A DNA stretch of 8,332 nucleotides from DATJQA01 sp041169145 (GTDB lineage: Bacteria; Patescibacteriota; Minisyncoccia; UBA6257; 2-01-FULL-56-20). Every line of letters starts with the position of its first letter. The first letter of the stretch is position 1. The DNA lies in NCBI GenBank assembly GCA_041169145.1, contig JBEEJO010000035.1, positions 1-8,332 of the forward strand, in the 5' to 3' direction. The notes beneath the pieces were generated by a model. That model saw nothing but the letters and a program-made list of their open reading frames with translations. It did no database searches and was not told where the DNA came from. A program made the position numbers and the translations under genes. Below, in pieces: positions 1 to 6,080 of the stretch.

Positions 1-1
1 C

Positions 2-430
2 GCGAGCGGCCACGCGAAAGGGGAGCATGTGTCGCCCGGCGTGCGCATCGGCTATTACCGCCAGGATTTTTCCACGCTGGATTTCGGACAGACCGTCTAT
101 CAGGCGCTTGCGGACGTGATGCGCGACGGCACGGAGCAGGAATTGCGCTCGCATGCCGCCGGATTCCTTCTTGACGCGGAGATCCTCAAGACGAAGATCG
201 GCGCGCTCTCCGAGGGTCAGAAAGGTCTCGTGGCTTTCGCCGGGCTGGTCCTGTTGCGGCCGGGGCTTCTTATTCTTGATGAGCCGACGAATCATATCAA
301 CTTCCGGCATATTCCGGTCATCGCGGCGGCGCTTACCAAATACGACGGAGCAATGATCCTCGTGAGCCACGTTCCCGAGTTCGTGAAAAGCATCCGCATT
401 GACCAGGTGCTTGACCTTGAGGCGCTATGA
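2..430 (+). CDS. ABC-F family ATPase, C-terminal fragment (5' end outside window)
   Basis: The reading frame is already open at base 2 and ends in TGA at 428-430, so only about 142 C-terminal residues are visible. They match the second nucleotide-binding domain of an ABC-F protein: an IGYYRQDF segment, as usually follows the Walker A half of these domains; the signature LSEGQ (bases 206-220); a Walker B LLILDEP followed by TNH; and an H-loop ILVSH with the histidine at 368-370. ABC-F proteins are soluble, lack membrane domains and usually act at the ribosomal E site in translation or antibiotic protection. Which subgroup this is cannot be told without the N-terminal half. The D-loop region reads NHINF where NHLD is usual, so the D-loop Asp is Asn. 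The protein stops soon after the H-loop domain, with no C-terminal extension. The GTG at 29 is internal, not the start. Family call firm, exact function inferred. Confidence 0.9.
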   Translation, partial: ASGHAKGEHVSPGVRIGYYRQDFSTLDFGQTVYQALADVMRDGTEQELRSHAAGFLLDAEILKTKIGALSEGQKGLVAFAGLVLLRPGLLILDEPTNHINFRHIPVIAAALTKYDGAMILVSHVPEFVKSIRIDQVLDLEAL

Positions 431-463
431 TCGTTCCGGGGAATAGGATGACGGGTTTCGGTG

Positions 464-472
464 TGATATGGT
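464..472 (+). promoter_or_regulatory. Extended -10-like box upstream of the zinc-ribbon gene
   Basis: TGATATGGT fits the extended -10 form TGnTATnnT. Its last base lies 6 bases before the ATG at 479, so a transcript starting about 7 bases downstream would begin at or next to the start codon. The preceding bases GTG are shared with the stronger box before the PilB gene, giving GTGTGATAT in both places. No convincing -35 was found at the normal spacing. The call rests on the motif and on its repeated position before other genes in the window. Confidence 0.5.
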
Positions 473-478
473 GAAGGT

Positions 479-829
479 ATGAACGATCCATCGCTTGTGT
501 CTCCCGTATCTCCTGCGCCTTGCTCTTCGTGCGGAAATTCGATTCCCGCCGACGCCTTTTTCTGTCCGCGCTGCGGGAAACAGGTCAAGGAGCCTCCGCT
601 TTCAACCTCGGTGCTCATGCTGGGATGGATTTTCTTTCTCAGTATTTGCCTGCCGCCGCTCGGTCTGTGGCCGGGCATCAAGTATGTGAGACACAGCGAT
701 CCGGATACCAAACGCATCGGACTCATCGCCATCGTGCTCACGATCCTTTCGTCCGCGATATCAGTCTGGCTTACGTTCAAGCTCGCCAATATATATGTGG
801 AAACGATCACGCAAATATCCGGTCTGTAG
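479..829 (+). CDS. Small zinc-ribbon membrane protein of unknown function
   Basis: This 116-residue protein has an N-terminal zinc ribbon with two CxxC knuckles (C15/C18 and C29/C32; CSSCG and CPRCG), then a short linker and two hydrophobic segments at about 45-66 and 80-104 that should be membrane helices. The layout matches the widespread small proteins with a zinc-ribbon head and two helices, whose function is unknown; the ribbon probably faces the cytoplasm. The ATG at 479 is the first in the frame after a -10-like box. The bases GGTGAAGGT directly in front are too close to the ATG for a standard Shine-Dalgarno. The gene lies 48 bases after the ABC-F gene and 14 bases before obg, so it could be cotranscribed with obg. 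Nothing in it points to a substrate or partner. The reality of the gene is well supported; its role is not known. Confidence 0.8.
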   Translation: MNDPSLVSPVSPAPCSSCGNSIPADAFFCPRCGKQVKEPPLSTSVLMLGWIFFLSICLPPLGLWPGIKYVRHSDPDTKRIGLIAIVLTILSSAISVWLTFKLANIYVETITQISGL

Positions 830-843
830 CATACGACACCACG

Positions 844-1806
844 ATGCTTATTGATGACGTCGTTGTAAAAATATCCGCCGGGAGTGGCGGCAAGGGCGCC
901 GTGGCGTTCAATAAGAACCTTATGAGCCTCGGTCCCGCCGGCGGGAGCGGTGGGAAGGGCGGCAGCGTATACATAGAAGGCGTCTCGGACCTCAGCATGC
1001 TGAATCAGTTCCGCTACAGGAAATCGCTTGCCGCGGAAGACGGCCGCGACGGGCGCGACCAGTTCCGCGACGGTCATGACGGAAAGGACCTTATCATCAA
1101 AGTTCCCGTCGGGACGGTGATACACGACCTCATTACGCCGAACGACGTTGAAGTGACGAAGGTCGGAGAGCGGGTGCTCGTGGTGCGCGGCGGGCGGGGC
1201 GGAAAAGGGAATTTCCATTTCCGTTCCGCGAAGAACACGAGCCCGAAAGAGTTCCAGGTCGGGCTCCCGGGAGAACGGTCCACGTTTCGATTGGAGCTCA
1301 AACTTATCGCGGATGTGGGTTTCGTCGGTCTTCCGAATGTCGGGAAGACCAGCTTGTTGAACGAACTCACGAATGCAAAAAGTAAAGTGGCGAACTATGC
1401 GTTTACGACGCTGGAACCGAACCTCGGCGCGTATTACGAACTGATCCTCGCGGACATTCCGGGCCTGATCGAAGGCTCATCAGCGGGGAAGGGTTTGGGC
1501 ATTAAATTTTTACGCCACATCGAACGGACGCCCGTCATTTTCCATTTTATTTCCGCCGAGTCGGCGGATCCCACGAAGGATTACGCGATCATCCGCAAGG
1601 AGTTGGGAACGCACAATAAGGAACTGTTGACGAAACCGGAATACCTTTTCCTATCAAAGAGCGACCTCGTTTCGGACGATGAGATCAAGAAAAAACTTGC
1701 GATCCTCCGGAAGATACGCGCGAACGCAAGCGCCATTTCCATCCACGATTCCGAAAGTTTGAAGGACGTTCAGCGGATCCTGAACGCGATACAGCGAAAG
1801 AAATAG
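844..1806 (+). CDS. obg: GTPase Obg (ribosome-associated GTP-binding protein)
   Basis: Obg binds GTP and the large ribosomal subunit and takes part in 50S assembly and growth control. The 320-residue product has the glycine-rich Obg fold at 1-155 (AGSGGKGAVAF, GGSGGKGG and GGRGGKGNFHF are typical) and a G domain after about 156: G1 GLPNVGKT (162-169), the switch I region YAFTTLEPNLG around 185-195, and G3 DIPGLIEG (204-211). The guanine-recognition motifs are unusual: G4 is SKSD (271-274) instead of NKxD, and the G5 position reads SIH (299-301) instead of SA. There is no C-terminal OCT domain or acidic tail, so it is at the short end of the family. The start at ATG 844 gives the classic Obg N-terminus; the frame is open further upstream, to base 520, but that part overlaps the zinc-ribbon gene in another frame and has no Obg similarity. 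No Shine-Dalgarno precedes the ATG. Confidence 0.96.
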   Translation: MLIDDVVVKISAGSGGKGAVAFNKNLMSLGPAGGSGGKGGSVYIEGVSDLSMLNQFRYRKSLAAEDGRDGRDQFRDGHDGKDLIIKVPVGTVIHDLITPNDVEVTKVGERVLVVRGGRGGKGNFHFRSAKNTSPKEFQVGLPGERSTFRLELKLIADVGFVGLPNVGKTSLLNELTNAKSKVANYAFTTLEPNLGAYYELILADIPGLIEGSSAGKGLGIKFLRHIERTPVIFHFISAESADPTKDYAIIRKELGTHNKELLTKPEYLFLSKSDLVSDDEIKKKLAILRKIRANASAISIHDSESLKDVQRILNAIQRKK

Positions 1807-1830
1807 CAGGTTTCTCTGCGCTTTGTGTTG

Positions 1831-1839
1831 TGTCATACT
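1831..1839 (+). promoter_or_regulatory. Extended -10-like box upstream of the ROK gene
   Basis: TGTCATACT fits an extended -10 (TG, one base, CATACT), four of six hexamer bases matching TATAAT. It ends 7 bases before the ATG at 1847, which would put the transcript start at or beside the start codon. No clear -35 hexamer is seen. The box lies in the 40-base gap after obg, and its position matches the boxes before the zinc-ribbon and PilB genes. Confidence 0.45.
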
Positions 1840-1846
1840 GTATCGC

Positions 1847-2563
1847 ATGAGGTCTCTGGAGCTCGGCGTGGACGTCGGCGGAACGAAGATACGTTTTATT
1901 GTCGTGCGTGGCGTGCGCGTGATCGCGGCAAAAGAATTTCCGACGCCGCCGGGCGCGTCCGGGTTCCATGCGGCGCTGTGCGGTATCGCGGCATTCGCCG
2001 CGGCTCGCGGGATCCGAACGATCGGCGTGGGAACGGCCGGCGAGGTGCGTGGAACGGTATGTCTCCGCTCAGCGAACTTGCCGGCCCTCCGGAACTACGA
2101 TTTCCGGCGGGCGTTCCCGCGCCCGTTCCGCGTGCGGGTAGACAACGACGCACGGTGTTTCGCGCGTGCGGCGATGCGGGATCCCGCGGTCGGCCGTTCA
2201 GTAACATTCTGCAGTACGCTTGGCACGGGCATCGGACGGGCGGTCCTTCGGGATCGGAACGTGATGCTCGTTCGGGCATTTGAGCCGGCGGAACGATGGG
2301 AACGCGGCTATCAGCGCCTTCGTTCGTCGCCGCTTCTTGCGGAATTCCTCGCGCCGCGGCTTCTTGCGCTTGCGCGGCGATATTCGGCGCTGTCGTTCGT
2401 TTTCGGCGGAGGAACATTTCGCCGCAAGAATTTTATCGTGGATCTTCGTTCCGCGCTTCGGCGCCGCGGTTTTCGCGGGTCCGTGCGCGAATCGCGCCTG
2501 CATCAAAATTCCGTCGCGTTCGGCGCGGTACTGCTGTGGCGTCGCGGCATATCCATGCGGTAG
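1847..2563 (+). CDS. Short ROK-family sugar kinase-like protein lacking the zinc motif
   Basis: ROK proteins are mostly sugar kinases (glucokinase, fructokinase, ManNAc kinase) or sugar-responsive repressors; this one has no DNA-binding N-terminus, so kinase is the better guess. Visible motifs in order: phosphate-1 loop VDVGGTKIR near residue 10; IGVGTAGEVRG, matching the conserved GxxxPGxVD stretch; VDNDARCFARAA, where the Asp after Asn is the family's catalytic base; LGTGIG, the phosphate-2 motif; and FVFGGG, matching the late glycine motif. At 238 residues it is about 60 shorter than typical members. The missing part includes the usual zinc site (a His followed by CxCGxxGC), and the GE(I/L)GH stretch after phosphate-2 seems replaced by EPAERWE. 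Arginine is strikingly common (about 40 residues) and lysine rare (3). The ATG at 1847 is preferred over one eight codons upstream, because that one lies inside or upstream of the -10-like box. The substrate cannot be inferred. Confidence 0.8.
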   Translation: MRSLELGVDVGGTKIRFIVVRGVRVIAAKEFPTPPGASGFHAALCGIAAFAAARGIRTIGVGTAGEVRGTVCLRSANLPALRNYDFRRAFPRPFRVRVDNDARCFARAAMRDPAVGRSVTFCSTLGTGIGRAVLRDRNVMLVRAFEPAERWERGYQRLRSSPLLAEFLAPRLLALARRYSALSFVFGGGTFRRKNFIVDLRSALRRRGFRGSVRESRLHQNSVAFGAVLLWRRGISMR

Positions 2564-2581
2564 TGGTGACGGTTTTGCCGA

Positions 2582-2587
2582 TATGGT
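2582..2587 (+). promoter_or_regulatory. Possible -10-like box upstream of rseP
   Basis: TATGGT, in the context GATATGGT, repeats the box before the zinc-ribbon gene, but lacks the TG extension and ends 11 bases before the GTG start at 2599, so a leader of about 5 bases would remain. It lies in the 35-base gap after the ROK gene. No -35 hexamer is evident. This is the weakest member of the repeated pattern. Confidence 0.3.
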
Positions 2588-2598
2588 AGAGTGAGTCG

Positions 2599-3651
2599 GT
2601 GCTGATCGGTCTTATTGCATTCGTCGGACTTTCTTTCCTCATCCTCATGCACGAGGCGGCGCATTTTGCGACCGCAAAACTATTCGGTCTTCGGGTGCAT
2701 GAGTTCGGACTCGGATTCCCTCCACGGATTTTTGTTTGGAAAAAAGGGGAGACCGAATATAGCGTAAACATCCTGTTCTTCGGGGGTTTCGTCCGCATCG
2801 CCGGCGAGAACGACCGGCTGACGAACGAGCCGAACGCGCATGCGGATCTTTCGCCCGAGGAGCGGGGACGATACTTTTCCGTCCAGCCGGCGTGGAAGAA
2901 GGCCATCGTCATCGTCGCGGGAGTATTGATGAATTTTATCATCGGATGGCTGTTGTTCGCCGGCGTTTTTATGACGGGAACCGAACAGGCCGTCGTTGTG
3001 ACCGGGCTTCAGCCGGGTTCGCCGGCGGTCGCTGCCGGTTTTGAGAGCGGGGATGTGCTTGAGGGATTCAAATCGTCCGATGAGTTCATTGTGTTCGTGA
3101 ACGCGCACCGCGGCGAAGATACGTCATTCACCGTCCGCCGCGGCGATGAAACGGTGACGCTCCGCGCCGCGCCGCGCGTGATAACGCGCGAAGGCGAAGG
3201 AGCGCTCGGCGTCTTTCTTGGCGATGCCGGGTTCGCCAGCCGGTCGTTCACGCAGGCGCTACGGGATGGTCTGTGGCAGACGGGTCTTGTTTTCTGGTAT
3301 ACGCTCACCGCGTTCGGTGAACTGCTCCAAAGCATTTTCATGCATGCGCGCATCCCGGCGGGCGTCGCGGGACCGGTGGGGATCTTTACCGTGGCCCAGG
3401 AAACGGGGAAACTTGGCCTCATCTATCTGGTCCAGCTCCTCGCGCTCATTTCCGTGAACCTTTCGGTCCTGAACCTTATTCCATTCCCCGCACTTGACGG
3501 CGGACGGCTTGCGCTTATCGCGATCGAAAAACTGAAGGGCTCGCCCGTTTCCGCCCGCGTCGAAGCGTTTTTGAACGGACTTGGATTCGCTTTTCTTATG
3601 CTGCTCTTCCTCGGCATTACGGTGAATGACATTGTGCGCCTGTTCCAGTGA
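2599..3651 (+). CDS. rseP: RseP/site-2-type intramembrane zinc metalloprotease (M50)
   Basis: Members of this family cut substrates inside the membrane, classically anti-sigma factors and leftover signal peptides. The 350-residue product has the zinc-binding HExxH site as HEAAH (18-22) in the first helix, an FGGFVRIAGE stretch (about 61-70) as in RseP, a second membrane helix with VAGVLMNF (107-113), one PDZ domain at about 130-195, the AGPVGIF motif (258-263), and the third zinc-ligand motif NLIPFPALDGG (292-302, D300). A last helix lies at about 328-346. One PDZ domain is usual for shorter members; E. coli RseP has two. The third position of the HExxH core context is Ala where Gly is common (HEAAH for HExGH). 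The start is GTG at 2599: in-frame codons just upstream are not start codons, and the protein begins directly with the expected hydrophobic helix. No anti-sigma or sigma gene is in the window, so the substrate is unknown. Confidence 0.94.
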   Translation: MLIGLIAFVGLSFLILMHEAAHFATAKLFGLRVHEFGLGFPPRIFVWKKGETEYSVNILFFGGFVRIAGENDRLTNEPNAHADLSPEERGRYFSVQPAWKKAIVIVAGVLMNFIIGWLLFAGVFMTGTEQAVVVTGLQPGSPAVAAGFESGDVLEGFKSSDEFIVFVNAHRGEDTSFTVRRGDETVTLRAAPRVITREGEGALGVFLGDAGFASRSFTQALRDGLWQTGLVFWYTLTAFGELLQSIFMHARIPAGVAGPVGIFTVAQETGKLGLIYLVQLLALISVNLSVLNLIPFPALDGGRLALIAIEKLKGSPVSARVEAFLNGLGFAFLMLLFLGITVNDIVRLFQ

Positions 3652-3662
3652 TCGTTCTGCGG

Positions 3663-3685
3663 CGCGCGCGAGGTTCATGCGCGCG
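3663..3685 (+). other. GC-rich hairpin between rseP and the pilus genes
   Basis: Bases 3663-3669 (CGCGCGC) are exactly complementary to 3679-3685 (GCGCGCG), with a 9-base loop. The hairpin starts 12 bases after the rseP stop codon and lies before the PilB promoter. It could end or stabilise the rseP transcript, but there is no run of T after it, so it is not a standard intrinsic terminator. Alternating GC stems also arise easily by chance in GC-rich DNA. Confidence 0.3.
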
Positions 3686-3710
3686 GTGCGTAACGGTGCC
3701 GTTCGGCGTG

Positions 3711-3719
3711 TGATATAAT
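3711..3719 (+). promoter_or_regulatory. Extended -10 promoter of the pilus gene cluster
   Basis: TGATATAAT is a perfect extended -10 (TG, one base, TATAAT at 3714-3719). No good -35 lies 16-18 bases upstream, which is acceptable for extended -10 promoters. The hexamer ends 6 bases before the GTG start at 3726, so the expected transcription start coincides with the start codon and the message should be leaderless. The next three genes follow within 32, 19 and 9 bases, so this box probably drives the whole pilus cluster. Confidence 0.75.
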
Positions 3720-3725
3720 TCATGC

Positions 3726-4952
3726 GTGCGTGATCTGAAAACGGTCAAAGCGGAGACCGAGAAGCTCTTGGCGTCCCCGCCTGCGGAGGTTTCCATCATC
3801 GATCTCGTCGACGTGCTCGTTGAGTACGGTTTTCGCGCGCGCGCATCGGATATCCACTTTGAGCCGGCAACGGATAAGGTGCTGGTGCGGTACCGTATCG
3901 ACGGCATTCTGCACGATGGATTTACTCTTCCGAAACAGCTCCAGCAAGAGGTCATTAGCCGCATCAAAGTCCTTTCCGGCCTCAAGACAGACGTGCACCA
4001 TGTTCCCCAGGACGGCCGCATTCGGGTGAAGATAAAAGAAGGCGGCGAAGTGGACGTGCGCATTTCCATCGTTCCGACGTATTACGCCGAGAATTGCGTG
4101 ATGCGGCTTCTTGCTGAGGCGAGCCAGATCTTCAACCTTGAAGACCTCGGATTCACGAAAGAACAGATGGTGTCCATCGGTCAGGCGGTACGGAAACCGT
4201 ACGGCATGATCCTCGCGAACGGTCCGACCGGTTCAGGAAAGACGACGACGCTCTATACGCTCTTGAAACAGCTCAATACCCGCGATGTATCCATCATCAC
4301 GATCGAGGACCCCATTGAATATTCTCTGGACGGTGTGACGCAGATACCGGTGAACGCGCAGGCGGGACTCACGTTCGCGAACGGTCTCAGGGCCATCCTC
4401 CGGCAGGACCCGAACGTCGTCATGGTCGGCGAGATACGCGACTCGGAAACGGCGACCATCGCCGTGAATGCCGCGTTGACCGGCCATCTGATGCTTTCCA
4501 CTATTCACACGAACGATGCGGCGACGACATTCCCGCGGCTCATCGATATGGGCATCCCGCCTTTTCTCGTCGCATCCACGGTGAATGTTGCGGTTGCCCA
4601 GCGGCTTGTGCGTTTGGCCTGCAAAACGTGCCGCGCCCAGCGGGATGTGAGTCCCGACGATCTGAAGAACCTGAACGATGTGTCGAACCGGATGGAATTC
4701 AAGAAATTCTACATCAAGGGTCCCGGATGCAACGACTGCGACGGCATCGGTTACCGCAGCCGCATCGGCATCCACGAAGTGCTGGAGATCAACGAAGAGA
4801 TACGCGCACTCATCACTGGCCATGCGGATTCGTCGCAGATCAGAGCTGCGGCGGTGAAGAACGGCATGATAACCATGGCGGAGGACGGCTTGCGGAAGGC
4901 GTCGGAGGGCGTGACGACCATTGAAGAGATATTCCGCATCATTCACGAATAA
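3726..4952 (+). CDS. pilB: Type IV pilus assembly ATPase, PilB/GspE family, N-terminally short
   Basis: Hexameric ATPase at the cytoplasmic face of the membrane that drives pilus or pseudopilus assembly. The 408-residue product has the N2 domain start ASDIHFEP (40-47), the arginine-rich RYRIDG region, Walker A GPTGSGKT (166-173), an aspartate box around ITIEDPIEY (191-199), Walker B VVMVGEIRD (231-239), the histidine box around LSTIHTNDA (257-265), and a zinc-binding pair of CxxC motifs (C299/C302 and C335/C338). The cysteine motif marks PilB/GspE and argues against the retraction ATPase PilT. Only about 39 residues precede the ASDIHFEP motif, whereas full PilB/GspE proteins carry a separate N1 domain there. 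The GTG at 3726 is the first start after an in-frame stop at 3711, so the short form looks genuine. No Shine-Dalgarno is present; translation likely begins at the very end of a leaderless message. A pilC gene follows 32 bases later. Confidence 0.95.
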   Translation: MRDLKTVKAETEKLLASPPAEVSIIDLVDVLVEYGFRARASDIHFEPATDKVLVRYRIDGILHDGFTLPKQLQQEVISRIKVLSGLKTDVHHVPQDGRIRVKIKEGGEVDVRISIVPTYYAENCVMRLLAEASQIFNLEDLGFTKEQMVSIGQAVRKPYGMILANGPTGSGKTTTLYTLLKQLNTRDVSIITIEDPIEYSLDGVTQIPVNAQAGLTFANGLRAILRQDPNVVMVGEIRDSETATIAVNAALTGHLMLSTIHTNDAATTFPRLIDMGIPPFLVASTVNVAVAQRLVRLACKTCRAQRDVSPDDLKNLNDVSNRMEFKKFYIKGPGCNDCDGIGYRSRIGIHEVLEINEEIRALITGHADSSQIRAAAVKNGMITMAEDGLRKASEGVTTIEEIFRIIHE

Positions 4953-4984
4953 GAAGCACATCCTCGCCAGCACAAACCATTGCC

Positions 4985-6061
4985 ATGAACCTCCGCAATT
5001 TCACAAGCCAAATATGGTCCCCGGTCTCCTTTCAAGACAAGATAAACTTTGCCCGACATCTATCGGTGGCCATTAAAAGCAGTATGCCGCTTTTGGAGGC
5101 GCTCAAGCTTATCCGGAAGCAGATATCGTCCAAAGGATTTTGCGCCATTATCGACGACATCATCAAGGACGTGAACAACGGACAGTTCCTGGCGCAGGGC
5201 ATGCAGAAATACAGCCATGTGTTCGGGGATTTTTTCGTGAACATGGTGCGCGTGGGGGAGTCATCGGGGAATCTTTCGCAAACGCTTCTGTATCTTGCCC
5301 ATGAGCTCCAGAAGCAGAAAGAGATCGCTTCCCGGGTGAAGTCGGCAATGGTATATCCGGCGGTCATCTTTTTTGCGACCATCATGATAACGGGATTTCT
5401 TGTGTTGTTCATTTTCCCGAAGATCCTTCCCGTGTTCGCCTCCCTGAATGTCCAGCTGCCGGCGACGACGCGCGCCCTCATCTTCGTGCTGAAATTCCTC
5501 CAGGACCATGGCCTCGCGTTCAGCATCGTGATGATATTCGCGATAACCGGTATGCGACTCACCCTTCTTATTCGTCCGGTGCACTTCATGTTCGACCAGC
5601 TCACGCTCATGACCCCGGTGATCTCTAAAGTTACCAGGAACATCACCCTGACGAATTTCACTCGTTCGCTTGGGATACTCTTGAAAAGCGGCATGACCAT
5701 CGTGGACGCCCTGGAAATATCAAAAGGAACATTCCACAACTTGTACTATCGCCGCGAGATAGAAATGCTTATCGATGGCGTGAAACGCGGTGAGTCCATG
5801 ACGCGTTATTTGGAAAGCCGCCCGACGCTCTTTCCGCCCATGATGGTCGGGATGATCCAGGTCGGCGAGACGACCGGGAACCTTGAAGAGAACCTGACGT
5901 ACGTCGCTGAATTCTATGAAAGCGAAGTGAATGAATCGGTCGGGAATCTTACGATCGTCATCGAGCCGCTTCTCCTGCTCTTTATGGGCGTTCTCGTCGG
6001 ATTCGTTGCGCTCTCCATCATTACTCCTATCTACAAGATCACTCAGGGTCTTCAAGTATAA
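4985..6061 (+). CDS. pilC: Type IV pilus inner-membrane platform protein, PilC/GspF family
   Basis: PilC/GspF is the membrane platform that couples the assembly ATPase to insertion of pilin subunits. The 358-residue product has two T2SSF repeats, about residues 18-145 and 222-345. Each has the family landmarks: RHLSVAIKSSMPLLEAL and MVRVGESSGNLSQTL in the first, TRSLGILLKSGMTIVDALE and MIQVGETTGNLEENL in the second. Hydrophobic segments lie at about 123-147, 166-193 and 322-348, the expected three membrane helices. Length is slightly below the usual 400, mainly through a short N-terminus. The ATG at 4985 gives a natural N-terminus and lies 32 bases after the PilB-type gene, with no Shine-Dalgarno and no clear promoter, so cotranscription is expected. 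The stop TAA (6059-6061) overlaps a TATAAT sequence. No missing key residue was noticed. Confidence 0.95.
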   Translation: MNLRNFTSQIWSPVSFQDKINFARHLSVAIKSSMPLLEALKLIRKQISSKGFCAIIDDIIKDVNNGQFLAQGMQKYSHVFGDFFVNMVRVGESSGNLSQTLLYLAHELQKQKEIASRVKSAMVYPAVIFFATIMITGFLVLFIFPKILPVFASLNVQLPATTRALIFVLKFLQDHGLAFSIVMIFAITGMRLTLLIRPVHFMFDQLTLMTPVISKVTRNITLTNFTRSLGILLKSGMTIVDALEISKGTFHNLYYRREIEMLIDGVKRGESMTRYLESRPTLFPPMMVGMIQVGETTGNLEENLTYVAEFYESEVNESVGNLTIVIEPLLLLFMGVLVGFVALSIITPIYKITQGLQV

Positions 6062-6062
6062 T
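6057..6062 (+). promoter_or_regulatory. Possible internal -10 box at the pilC stop codon
   Basis: TATAAT, a perfect -10 hexamer, overlaps the pilC stop codon and ends 18 bases before the ATG of the long prepilin gene. There is no TG extension and no -35 at the right distance, and a second AT-rich hexamer (TATTAT, 6062-6067) overlaps it. It could give extra transcription of the prepilin genes, or simply reflect an AT-rich gene end. Confidence 0.25.
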
Positions 6063-6080
6063 ATTATTCCACTGCCCTCT

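Noticed and set aside
520..843. Upstream in-frame extension of Obg
   Set aside because: It overlaps the zinc-ribbon gene in another frame, has low-complexity Arg-rich sequence, and the ATG at 844 gives the standard Obg N-terminus.
292..1218. Long open frame on the minus strand (308 codons) across the ABC-F end, the zinc-ribbon gene and obg
   Set aside because: It is antisense to three well-supported genes, its protein has no recognisable motif, and GC-rich third positions readily open such frames.
2583..2594. Three-codon mini-ORF (ATG GTA GAG TGA) just before rseP, a possible leader peptide
   Set aside because: It overlaps the probable -10 box, would not be transcribed from it, and is too short to distinguish from chance.
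3722..3733. ATG at 3722 as the start of the PilB gene
   Set aside because: It is out of frame and meets a stop after three codons; the GTG at 3726 is in frame with the ATPase.
4233..4973. Minus-strand open frame of 246 codons opposite the PilB gene
   Set aside because: Antisense shadow of a strongly conserved ATPase; His/Arg-rich translation with no domain signal.
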